This document shows positions 15,201 to 28,588 of a stretch of 64,000 nt of DNA, in pieces (within the stretch, counting starts at the first letter, position 1; each line of letters begins with the position of its first letter). The position numbers were made by a program, and so were the translations under genes. The stretch comes from Hermatobates lingyangjiaoensis (taxonomy: Eukaryota > Arthropoda > Insecta > Hemiptera > Hermatobatidae). The notes under the pieces are model-generated. The model made no database searches. It had not been told where the DNA came from and was given only the letters and a program-made list of their open reading frames with translations. Where the stretch lies: the NCBI GenBank assembly GCA_026182355.1, contig JAPFBL010000603.1, positions 141,755 through 205,754 of the forward strand, given 5' to 3'.

Positions 15201-18200
15201 CCGAATCCATAAGGTACAAACATACATACATACATACAGAACCACGAAGAGAATTTATATATATAGATATATTTTGAGTTTTTTATGCTATTTTTTTTTC
15301 AGATAAAGGACAGTAAATTGCACTTCAGATACAATTTAAACAGTCTAAGGACGGAGGAGAGGGACATTTGGCTAAGTGCTGTTACTGTTGACAATGGTCA
15401 ATGGCACACTGTCAGGGTAAGAAAGCTACTTATCCACCTTTGTAAAATATATGCACTTTCCCTTCAAACCCAAACAGCTTCTTACTAAAATATTGTGTAA
15501 ACTTGGTTTGAAATGTTTTCACAGTTATTAATGAATTGAATAAATATAAGCGTTTTTCTTTCAAAGTAATTATTTGCTTATAAATGTATAATATTCTTTC
15601 ATCAATTTAATTATGATTCCCATGAATGTGGAATAGACTTACGATCAAAATGAGTTACAACTTGATATTTCTGCTCAACCGGCTGTGTGGCATACGTGTC
15701 CAAGTGAACAATACCGTCAGTTAATTTCGATGTGACTTACAAGCTAGCAAATGAAATATTATCGCAAATACCGATTAATTTTTCAGATTTATATTTTATA
15801 TAAAGAGTTTTTATATCATTTAACATATATTATGCTATATTTATTATATTATTATTTTATATGCTAAATTATATTAAGGAAATTTTAAATTTATTTATTT
15901 GTTTTAACAACTTCTTTTATAGGCGTGGTAGAAAGTGTGAAACGTATTTGTTATATGTCCCCCATGTAACAAATTGTTTTGGCTTTATGAATACCTGAAT
16001 TTGTATATATATAAAGATTTCACATAAACACGTGAAACAACAATATGATCAAACCACAATAAAGAAATGGGAAAAACAAGACTAAGATCTTTCAACCGTA
16101 ACAACGGTCTTCGTCAGAGTCAAAAACCCAACTGACTCACTTGGGTTTTTGACTCTGACGAAGATCGCTTGTTACGTGTTGAAAGATCTTAGTCTTCTTT
16201 TCCCATTTCTTATTGTGTTTGATCATTGATTATTTATATATATAATTATATAATAAAGGAATAAAGTTACAGCTAGAGAACGCATCCTGAAAAGACACAC
16301 TCTCGAATCTCGATAATTTCGGCGTCTTGCCGTCTTCAGGAGTATGAATAGATAAGAATAATAGAGAAGAAGAATAGGAACGGAGACGTAAATGCGTCCA
16401 CTGGCCGATGTAAACTCTTCATATATATTATATTATATATTATATATATATATATATGAGTTCAAAAACGAATAGTAACACACAGGGAAAGAGAAATACT
16501 TCGGATAATCTACCTTCAGAAGAAACGGGAATGAGAGACCAAGCACGCAGGAAACGCAACTGCAGGAAAACCTGGGTCTCCCATTCTCTTTTCTTCTGAA
16601 GACAGATTATTTGAAAATTTGAGTTAGTGTGCCTCTTTCTCTATTTATTACTATTCTTCATGTGTCCAGTTTGGATGGACTTCCTGAGTTTTAAGTATAT
16701 ATATAGACAGTAATTTTCCACCGTCCGTCTTGAACGAACGTACCTCTTCTTCTTCTTCTTCCCCTGTACACTCTTCCTGACGACAACTTCGTTTCGAAGT
16801 ATTGGTCCCAGTAAGTGTTTTCGTTCTTTATGTGTTTTTTTTTAGTTATATATATATTTACTATTGCGAAAAACAAGACGATCCAAAACGGAAAAATAAA
16901 GCTCAAAATAGATAAAGAAACAAAAGTAAATAAATAAGATTGACTTACAGTCACTAATTTTCGGTTTGAACCGTCATAAGGAGAGATAAGAAAGGAAAAC
17001 CAATTGCACTGCTGCCAGCATAGACCAAAATTATTTGGGGGCCCATTTTTTACTGCTTTCGAATTTAACTTGTTGACTAACTAATTGATGTATTGTAGGT
17101 GTCGAGGTACGGCTCAGCAGCTATGCTTGAACTTGATGGCGGGGAAGGACGAAGGTATAATGAGACGTTTACCTATGAAGGTCACCAGTGGCTGATTGTG
17201 GACAAACAGGAGGGCGTATACGCTGGTGGCAAAGCAGAATACACTGGTGTTAGGACGTTCGAGGTCTACAATGACTACCAGAAAGGTAAGATTTCAGTCG
17301 TCAACTTCTTAGTTAACGTAAATATCGTTTTTAAAAATACACTTGTTATTAATAACTGGCGATTGAATTAGCAAAGTCCTTGTACAGACCCTGTGGAGAT
17401 TTCATGACTGACTGTAACAATAAGCTTTCATTATTTAATATTTAAAAGTAAAGAATAAAATTTGTTCAATATCCCACTCACTTTCTGTTTCGTTTTCAAA
17501 ATCATGTTTAATTTAATAATAATTAAGCAAACATTTATAATTTTAAGTAAATAAGACAAAAAAATAAATATGATTGATGAAATATGAATGAATGTAAGGT
17601 AATATGAATCATTTGGCATGTAGGCTGCCTGGACGATATTAGATTAGAAGGGAAATCGTTGCCCTTACCTCCTTCAGCGAACGGCACCCAATGGGGACAA
17701 GCAACCATGATGCGCAACCTAGACAGGGACTGTCCTTCGAACAAGCCCTGTGCCAACGTCATCTGCCCTGACCCCTTCGAGTGTGTCGACCTTTGGAATG
17801 AATACGAGTGCACGTAAGCATTTCTCACTCAAATATTCATTTTTATTCAATTGAAAAAGATTTCTGTCTATCTTCATAAGCATAATTAGATTTTAATTAA
17901 TTAATTGCTTTAAAAACTTTTACACGTTACTTTTGTCACCGAAAAAAATTATTTAAGCCAGGGGTTCTCAGTCTTACTTGGCCTATGCACCCTCTCTCCC
18001 TTTGTCACAATGCCATCCCTCCCCTCTTCATTCCAAGATAATCTTTTTCAAAAAGTCCATTCTAAATATGCAAATATAGAAATTATTCTTTCTTTATTCA
18101 TATATATATATATTTACAATTAAAAGAAATGGTCCAGCGGACTTTTTTAAATAAAATAAATTCAAAGCGAAGGAAACACACGCATACATCGATATTTCGA

Positions 18201-21200
18201 CCATCGTCGTCATCAGGAGGTGTGAAGAGCGAAGAGTCCCGCAGGAAGACAGGGCGGCGACAGTCGATGTTGATATCGATGTGAGTTATGTCTGTGTCTT
18301 TCTGTGTGTTTCCTTCGTTTTGAATTTATTTTATATATATATATTTACAAACTTACATAGACTGATTATAATAGAGTTTAATCAAATTAAATGCTAATTA
18401 AAAATATTGATGATATAAAATATTAATTCGATTAAAATAGCATTTTTTTTAGTTTATAATTAATAAATCAAAACTTTAATTGCTTTTCTCACTCTTTAAA
18501 CTTTTATGATTTCACAATTCACCCCATTGAGAACCCCTGATTTAAGCAATTAAAACTTAAATATCTTATTTAAATAAAACACCTTTATTTATTTCATCGT
18601 CTGTTTTATCATTCAATGAACGCAACTTTCGATTTATTGACCAAGAATTGGTCTTATTTAGAGATACCAAGTATTTATACCTCATATATGGTTGAAACTA
18701 CAGTTAAAATGTGTTTTATTGAAATAATAACTGTGGAACTGTCAGAAAACAAAATTGATATTCATATAGCTCCTCGACCACTGATTTATAAAGTTCAAAA
18801 AAAGGGTTCTTGAAGATTTTGGTCTAAAGAAAATTATACTCCTGTTTATACGCTGACGTTTCATCAAAATTTTTTTGGTATTTTCACCACTTGTTTTTGA
18901 GGAAAAACACTATTTAACAGTCCATGCCCTTATCTACCAGCATCATAACAGATGCTTTAACAAAACCTTCCTTTGTATCGAAAAAATTTTTGATGAAACG
19001 TCGGTGTATAAACCGGAGTTTAATTTTCTTTAGACCATATATCCTCAAGAACCCCTTCTTTGAACTTTAAATTTAAACCACTTATATTTATATTGAACGT
19101 TAAATTCAATGTTAAACTCTTACCAGAAGAGAAATACACACTATCATATTAGCCTCATATTGTCTGCAAATGATATTGCAGTGTTCCAATATTCTGATTA
19201 TTTTGAATATTTGAGTATATATCTCTTGTTTAACTTTTAAATTTCGATATCAGAATATACTAATTTCATATTTATTGATGTTGAGCATAAAAATAAAAAC
19301 AAACCTGCATAGTTTCATTATTTTCAAAAATTAATTTTACAAATCATTAAACGAAATTCTATTTTACGTATATGTTTTTCCAGTATATTGATTCATGAAT
19401 TTTTAGACTTGTACAGAAAAAAAGAAGTACTAATAATTTTTTACAAAAATTATTACAAATGTTTATTATTTTTTTTGTTATATTCTTCTTTTGGACACGT
19501 TATTTTTCTTCGTTGTTATTTTTGTAGGTAGCATTTTCCAATTTGGTTAACAATTCATCTTTTCATTATTAAATCGACAGTTCAAAGTTCCTGACCATAC
19601 TTGTGTTCATTAAAATTCCAGATATAATAATTCCCAACTTATATCTAATATTAACGGATTTTACCCGTTAAATTGCTAAAATAATTTGCATTTTGTACAA
19701 TTCCAGTGATTTTTTTTCCCTAATATTGAATAATTAGACAATGACAGTAAATTATGACTTTATTCTTTTTATAATTTATTATAAAATAGTTTATTTAAGT
19801 ATAATTTAATTTAGTTCCTTTGATGTTTTTTTTTATTGTTTTTCAGACCAACACATTTTGCACGAATGACTTTGGTGACTGGTTTCTTTTTACTTATAAT
19901 ATGTTTGTTTTCTTTTTCTCAGTTTCTTTTGATTTCAAAAAGCCTTATGTTCACCACTATTACTAACATTTACTAATGTTTTTACTAATTACTAATGTTT
20001 TGCTAATGTTTTACTAATGTTTTGCTAACAGCCAATCATTTCCTTGTACTCTCATGACCTTGGGTTAACGGTTCACAGGATTAACACAATGCTTGCATGC
20101 TAATACTCACATTGTATTACCCTCATCATTTGGAAAGTGTATAATCTTTATTAATGAGATAGTAAAACCAGTTCTAAAAAGAAAAAAAAATAAATCGATA
20201 ACTCTTTTAGAAATTTATTTTAAGTTTTCGGTAGCAAAAAATATCTAATGTTAAAAAAAAATATATTCTCTTTACCGATTACAATGAATATGGTCTAGTT
20301 TTTTGGAGTCAAAGTTGTTCAGTCTTCCACTCTTCCATCGGGTATGTCATTATTTTTTCATTTTATTATACACAATTCCGGTTATTTTTGTAACTTTTAA
20401 TTTCTAATTTGTATTGTAAAAGTTTTTTCTGTCGATGAAAACGAAGTGTTCGAGACGTGTAGAATAACAAAAAAAGGCTTCTTTTTTGTGTTTGGAGACT
20501 TTTTTTTTATCCATTTACCCCAGTAGAAGATCTACAATATTTAACTTTTCACGGTTTCTTCCAGATTTGGTTTTCGTTTTAAAATATTTCACTATTTTTT
20601 ACTTCTTCATGATTTGTATCAAATTCTGTATAATGTTCTTTTTATTTATGAGCTCGTGAACCCAATTATTATAAAAATAAAATATAAATTATTAACATTA
20701 TAAAATTATTATATAATATAAAATTATTATTATTTTATATTATAAAATATTTATTATATTAAATAAAAATTTTATATAATGAATGTCATTGTTTCTTCCG
20801 ATCCATATTAAGTATATGTATATAAAATGTATAAAGAAGTGCTAATAATTTTATGGAGCATAAAATGAAAAACCACGCATAAAGTGTGGTTTTCATTTTA
20901 AAATATTTCACTATTTTTTACTTCTTCATGATTTGTAACAAATTCTGTTTAATGTCCTTTTCATTTATGAGATCGTGAATCCAATTATATAAAATTATAT
21001 AATAATTTTATATTATATAATAGTATATAAAATTATATTATATTATATAATAATTTTATATTATATAATAGTGTATAAAATTATATTATATTATATAATA
21101 ATTTTATATAATGTATGTTAAAAAAAAGAAACTTACATTAAGAGCAACTAATATTGCAGTGCTAGAGAATAAACTAAGAACAGTTGATTTGAAAATAATT

Positions 21201-24200
21201 CGTTTCTCTAAAGTAATATTCAATAGCTTCGAATTCTCAATATAATTAATTAACTAATTTACATGATACTCTCATCGCATTGTTATTCATTCTTTTTCAA
21301 TATTTTTTTAAGTTTTTTGCTGGGTTTGAGGATTATTTTCATTTTTCGAATAAAAACTAAACCTGTTTGAAGTTATGAATTTTAATCAACTATTTTGTTG
21401 AATTCATGCATTTCATCATTACCACAGAGGTTAGTATTATTAATATTAGACATATAATCTACCGTCTTACCTCGTACATTACTGCCGTAGCCGTAGCCGT
21501 CGGACCGGTTTCAGGTGTCACCCATCTTCAACACGAACTGAAGTTCTTCAGTTCGTGTTGAAGATGGGTGACACCTGAAACCGGTCCGACAGCTACGGCA
21601 GTAATGTACGAGGTAAGACGGTAGATTATATGTTTAATATTAATCATTTTGTTGAGTTCCACAGTGCCACACCACACACAATCTGTTTTGGATATTGCTT
21701 ATTTTCAAAAGTAAGTGGAAAAAACTGGTTCAAGGCTGTGTAGTTAAAGGTAATTTGTTTTAATCTGCAAATATTAAACTTAATGGCAGATATCAAGTCA
21801 GATGATGAGGGTGATTTTAAGATATTTTGAATGAATGTTGGTTTTTGCTGAACAAGTTGATGGTTAGGTGTGGTGAGGGTCGCATAGTGTCGCCCGACGG
21901 CAAAGGTTGTGTGGATAAGAATGAATGCCTGGACAACCCTTGTCGGAACGGAGGCAAGTGTTACAACCAAGACCCGCGCTTGCGCTACCATTGCGACTGC
22001 CCTGACGGCTTCTACGGCGAGAACTGCGAGCTCGTCCAGGAAGGCCAGACTCTCAAGCTCGGCATGGGCGCTCTGGCCGCCATCTTGGTCTGCTTACTCA
22101 TCATCATGAGTGAGTTGATCCTTTGCATGCCTCTCTTAACATTTCTTTTTATCTTTATTCGCAGGCTCAAGTGAAAGAAATCTATTAATCTTCAGTCAAT
22201 GTAAAGTGATACATAATGATCTTTTATGTGAAGTGCTTTAGATTAGGACAGGTGTGGGGAACCTATGGCCTTTTAAATCAAAAAGTGCATTCTTCTGTAG
22301 ATTGTGGAGAAAAATGTTTCAAAATCCAAAGAATTACAATTCTGGTAATGAAAGCAAAAAATTTTAGCATTTAGGAAGAAGACTATTTATCAATCATTAC
22401 TTCAAAAGTTTAAGCTTTTAGAAAATCATTTTCCTGAATAAACGAAGATAATGAGGTCACTGCAGAATCTTTTGAAACATGCAAATTAGTTTTAGATACA
22501 CTGATAGAGTAATATAATGATGGATTCAAGGATTTTACAATATAACTGTTATACAAGAACTTGCTTATTCATTCGTTGTTGCCTTTGGGGAAAGGGACGT
22601 TTTCTAAAATGGCCTTTACTCCCAGAAAAGTTCCCCACCGCTCGATTAGGTTTACATTAAATCGTTTTTTTTTTTTGTGAATATATACTTTTTAGAGATA
22701 CCTCATTTATGATTTGGCACCCATGGGTGAGCCACGATACTAGGAGTGACAACAGCTTGATGGATCACCCATCCAAGTGGCAATCAAGTCTAGTGTCCCT
22801 TAACTTCGCTGATATAATAGGAACTGATGGATAGTGGCATATTGAGGAAGTTTATGATTTCTTTCACTTGCTTTGTTTGATGTTTTTCCACTAACAGCAT
22901 GCAAAGGCACGTTTCATTTGACTCAACTGGGTTTTTTCCGCAATCGGCTATCACCTGGGACAGGTGTAAAATGTGTTGGTCATCGTAAGAATGTCGGTAA
23001 GTGGTCTCTGTGTGTGTGGTAACAGTTGCCCCAAGGGCCGGCGCTCGATGGGCGGCCGATGTGTCAACATTGACGAGTGCCAGCTTTGGTCGCCCTGTAA
23101 TAATGGAGGCACTTGCATTGACCTGGAGGACGAGCGACTCTTCTACTGCCACTGCACGCCTCTCTTCACCGGACTCCACTGTGACCTTGAACTCCTTCAG
23201 GCTGGAGTTATTCAGCCCTCTACTGACTTTATTATTGCACTCCTAATTTGTCTTTTGTTATTAATTAGTAAGTTTTTATTTCTTTACACATTTTCATTAT
23301 ATTTATTTAATATTTTTATTAAATTTTATTTATTTTATTTTGTTTAATTCATTTAAAATCAAAAATTGTTTATGACACAAAAACGAATCCGTTGATTTGC
23401 AAGAAGTACCAGAATTGTTTACATATATTCTATTTACTCTTAATATGCCATAGTATAATACAGTGTTTCCCAAACTTTTTCGAGCGACCGCTCCCTTGGG
23501 TCCGTAAACCTATACTCAACACTCCTCAATAATCAGAATCTTAGACTAAAAAACGAAACGAGTAACACTTTAATAATTAAATTAATATAATGTCTAATCG
23601 AATATTTATTTATAATCCAATATATGTATTGTTTCATAGCATATTCATGCAAAAGAATTAATACACAATAAAAGAAACTTAGATGAGACTATACTTTCAA
23701 CATAAAAATAAATTATCAAAACAAATAAGTTTAAGAAACCTTTTCCTAGAAGTTTACATGTGGTGTTTTCACTTAAATTTAGAAATTATATTGCATGAAA
23801 TTTTCATTTTATGGAAATAGAATCCCCACTCCTTTTTGCATTAGCGCCCCCCGATATCAAAGCACCGCCCCCAGGGGGGTGGTACCGCCCTTTTTGGAAA
23901 CGCTGGTATAATATAATTAGAGTTATAGAATTGTGCCTGATATTTTATTTACTATATATATATTATTAAAAAAAGTATCCATAATTTGCGGAAACTTGCT
24001 TCTTGATCAGTTTCTCTGAATAACGATTTCGTTATTGCATCTAAACTAGATAACACTCTTCCTACAGTCAAGTCTTTCCTAGAGCCATTCTCTTTCAGAC
24101 GAGAATGATTCTCAAATGTTTTTCCTTTTATATAGACGAAGTAGAGTCAATTAGGAGGATTGAGGTTGTTTGTTCAAAGTTAGGAGCTGAGTGAGCTAAA

Positions 24201-24222
24201 TAACTTCATATTTGATATGTCT

Positions 24223-24269
<47 letters not shown>

Positions 24270-24550
24270 ACTAAAAAATGATTGATCGGGATGCGGTCAG
24301 TTTCTTCCACTTTCAATTCAAACTCTCATTGCCGACGTTTCGATTTTATTTAACATCTTTTTCAAAGGCGCAAGTAGGAGTATTGGCAATTGAAGGATTG
24401 AAATACTCCCCTTGTGCCTTTGGAAAAAGATTTTAAATAAAATCGAAACGTCGGCAATGATAGTTTGAATTGAAAGTGGAAGAAACTGACCGCATCCCGA
24501 TCAATCATTTTTTAGTTGTATATCTGTCACACGGTCGAGAATTTATTAGT

Positions 24551-24586
<36 letters not shown>

Positions 24587-27500
24587 ATACAACATATCAA
24601 TATTCAGTTAGAAACCTGCCAAAAACATTTTAAAGTTATTTGAAACAGAAGACGAAAGAGACCCAGCCCAGGTAGTAACAGCGACCCCTTAGTTCACTCA
24701 CCTCCAGCTTTGAACAAACAACCTTAATCCTCCTAATTGACTCTACTTTGCCTATATAAAAGGAAAATCATTTGAGAATCATTCCTGTTCCGACGATGGC
24801 TCTAGGTAAAAGTTGAAACATGTTGACTTTAGGAAGTTTTTTCTATATGTTATATAGTTTAGAAGCAATAATGAAGTCGTTATTCAGGAGGACAGGGAAA
24901 CTTATTTGAAGTAAGTTTCCGCAAACTATGGTTACTTTTTTAATAATACGTGCTAAGGACTGCTACAAAAATTTACAAATATATGTAGTACATGACTCTT
25001 TTTTTCTTGATATTTTTGTTGGCATTAATTATACTTAAATAAGACCTAAAAATCTTGGTGATAACACTCATTATTATTAAAGAACACATCATTCTCTATC
25101 AATCTTTTATCAATTTAAGGGAATTGACTTCCATCTATTAGTATAATTTTGTTTTCTTAGTACACATTCAAATTTTGTAAATTTCCTTTTCGTCCAATTG
25201 AGTTTATTAAATAGAAGATACGAGAAGAAGAAAAAATAATCTTGCGTTAGACATCTCACTACTTTCGTTGTTATATTATAATTAATATTAATACTTTCAT
25301 TTCTAAATATTTCATATTTCTCTATGTTAAAAAAACATAATTTTTTTAAACAATATGGAAAGAGGTTATGTACTTGTGATGATTTTCACATTGTAAAATA
25401 ATTTGTTATTATACTTTACAATAATAAGGCAACAGGTTCTATTTAGGTTAGGTTAAGTTGCATCGGCAGTCCCACAAGATAACATATAGGTCGAAAATTG
25501 GCCCTTTGTGATACCACACAATGAAGATTGATTTTGTATTGGGAGTCCTAAATTTTGTCTGACTCAATTATATTTAGAGTTGGGGATCTTTAACGAGTAT
25601 ACCTTCATTTCTAAATATTTGTAAAGTAATATTCTTCTTCCAAGGACGACGTGCTCAGATTTATTCACCGCCGTCATCAATAAATCTCGTATGGTTTTTC
25701 GGGATACCTACTGTAAGATGGAAGGTAAGACGTCTTGATAGTCTGGTTGTAGTCATCCCGATGTACTTTGTAGGACACAGGCTTCACAGTTCCCGGTATT
25801 ACATGTATATTGGTACACCAAGTGACTTTTTTGCAGCACTGAGACATCTGATTGGGGGTGGTTTTTAAGAAGAAGGTTTTGAGTCTTTTTGCTTTGGCAG
25901 TAAATCCTAAGTCGGAGTTCATCAGTTTCATTTGTCGGGAAAACATTAGTGCGAATGATCTTTCTTAGGGCACGTTCAACTAGTTTGTAGAAACTGTGCA
26001 TATATGCTCTATAGTAGAGATCTATTGTTTCTCCTGGATTGATTACATTTGGTTCTCTTTTTTTTCCTCAAAAACTTCTCCTTAAAAACTGCCCCCACAG
26101 GGATGTCTCAGTGATGCAAAAAAGTCACTTGGTGTACCAATATACATGTAATACCGGGAACTGTGAAGCCTGTCCTACAAAGTACATCGGGATGACTACA
26201 ACCAGACTATCAAGATGGCTTACCTTCCATCTTACAGCAGGTACCTCGAAAAACCATACAAGACAAGTACATAATACAACATTAACGAGGGAAATGTTAG
26301 AGAAAGGAATAACAACTTCAAGAATAGAAAATAATACCAGCCGCCTTCGTATCCTCGAGGCATTATACATCAAGGACATCCAACCTTCTATGAACATTCA
26401 GGCCAACAGTACAGACATAATACCAAGTTGTAAGAACTTCGATAGTTCTTATAAACTTAATAGGCCTACACTGACAGGACCCCCAAACAATGTGTATAAC
26501 AAGTTGTAACCTTCCACTTGTCATAGTGGACTTGTTTTTTCACAATGATTGTCTATTTCTATTTATCCTCTTAGTTTTAATCATTTTAATGTTTGTTTAA
26601 AATTTTCAAAATTGTTATTATGTTAGTTTAATCAGTTTATACGATATACCTGATGATGATTTCAGTGAAATCGAAAGCTTATAAGTAAAAATATATTATT
26701 GAGTAACCTACGAAATTATTTTTTCGATGTCTCTGGGACAACTTCTTCATGAAATCACTCCCTACCAAAGAAAACTAGTTAGAAAACTAGAAAACACCAG
26801 CAAAAAGGTCGTGAATGCGGAAGCTACCGTCTACTTTAATAATATATATATATATTATTCCGCTGTAAATAGTAAATAATAAAGTATTTACCTAATGAAT
26901 TAAATATTTTAATTTATTTATTAATTTTGTTCTTATTTTAAAACTCCAGGGACAAGAAGTCATCGTTTCATAAATACAATATGAAGTTCTCTCTTTATCT
27001 CCTCAACTTAAATAACCTGAAATTTATTAGATACTAGCAAACGAACCCATCTTTGACGGAATCAAAAATTCTAGTATACTTGGTATTCCAAAATACCATA
27101 TATACAACATACCAGTTATAGTATTATACTAATTGTAAGGGTTGAGAATTGCTCGTTCACAAAACTATTTATTCTTAATAGATAGCACATCCTGAAATCT
27201 GGGAAATACCTTTTCAATCATCTCAAATATGCAATATCGTCATATGCTCAAATGAAATTAAAATCAACTAACAATACCTACTTGCCACACCTGTGTATTT
27301 TCAAAACAAACTTGTATGTGAAGTTAGGAAAATACAGCTTAAGGCCCCATAACTTTCCTTCTGTACTGAATTATCAATTTATTTAGAGCCTATATTTTAA
27401 GTTAGGCATACACTAATCTAGTGTCAAAGTTTCAGCTCACTATGTCTCATGGTGGCTGAGTTTACTTGTGACAAAATTTTGCGGACAAACTGACAAACCG

Positions 27501-28549
27501 ACAGAAATTTTTCTAAGGGTGGATTCTGTTTCTCCAATGTATGAAACGTAAAGAAAACTTGAAATGAGTCAGTTCTAAGCAATGTACAGACAAAATCATT
27601 ATTTTATTTATATAGATTTAACCTCTTAAGAATCAAATGAATATATAATGTTAAGTCGTATCTGTGGTTATAGTTCTAGTGTTGGTGTTTGTGGTATACA
27701 ACCGAAGAAGAGAGTCACATATCAAGTACCCTGGACCTGATGATGATGTGAGGGAAAACATCATCAACTACGACGATGAGGGAGGTGGAGAGGACGACAT
27801 GACGGCTTTCGACATCACACCCCTGCAAATCCCCATAGGAGGACCCCATCCAGATATTCCCACCAAAATGCCTCCCTGTAAGTATTACTCATCCGCACTA
27901 TTTTTCTTTCATTCAAATTTATTTTAAAAATATATGTTTTTCTATAATTATTGAAAAAATTAATCACAACTAATTTCTTTGTATCATTTTATCTTTGGCT
28001 AAAATGATATACAATATCGCGTATTTAAGTATATATATATATGGTACACTTGTTCGTTCGAAATACGATCCGAAACGGACAAATATAATTCAATATAGAA
28101 AAAGAAACATAGAGAAATTAAAAGCACACACTTACAGTCTCTAATTTTCGGTTTGAACCGTCTTCAGGAGAGATAAGAGAGGGATTGTTCAGAGACGGTT
28201 GGTCTCCAACGCTTGGTTTCTCTCTCTTATCTCTCCTGAAGATGGTCCCAACCGACTGTAAGTGTGTGCTTTTTAATTTCTCTATGTCTCTTTTTCTACA
28301 CTGAACTATATAATATATATATTTTCCTAAATTTTGGTAGCAGTCCTTCGTTGACACACACATTATTGAAAATGACACCAAATTTAGCTGATACCTGTTT
28401 CTTAACAAGTTTCTCAAATTAACAATTCTCAATGTCGACCATAGGAGATGTACTTTATTGTTTAGACGAAATAACGAGAGTGTTATTTAGAAAAATTAAG
28501 AAACTTGTTAAGAAACAGGTATCAACTAAATTTGGTGTCATTTTCAATA

Positions 28550-28588
<39 letters not shown>

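Noticed and set aside
16535..16640. Hammerhead motif in the TTCTGAAGACAG block
   Set aside because: Stem II cannot form and the opposite copy has CTGAAGG; too decayed.
22790..23179. 129-codon minus-strand ORF over exon 14b
   Set aside because: Antisense shadow of the GC-rich EGF exon.
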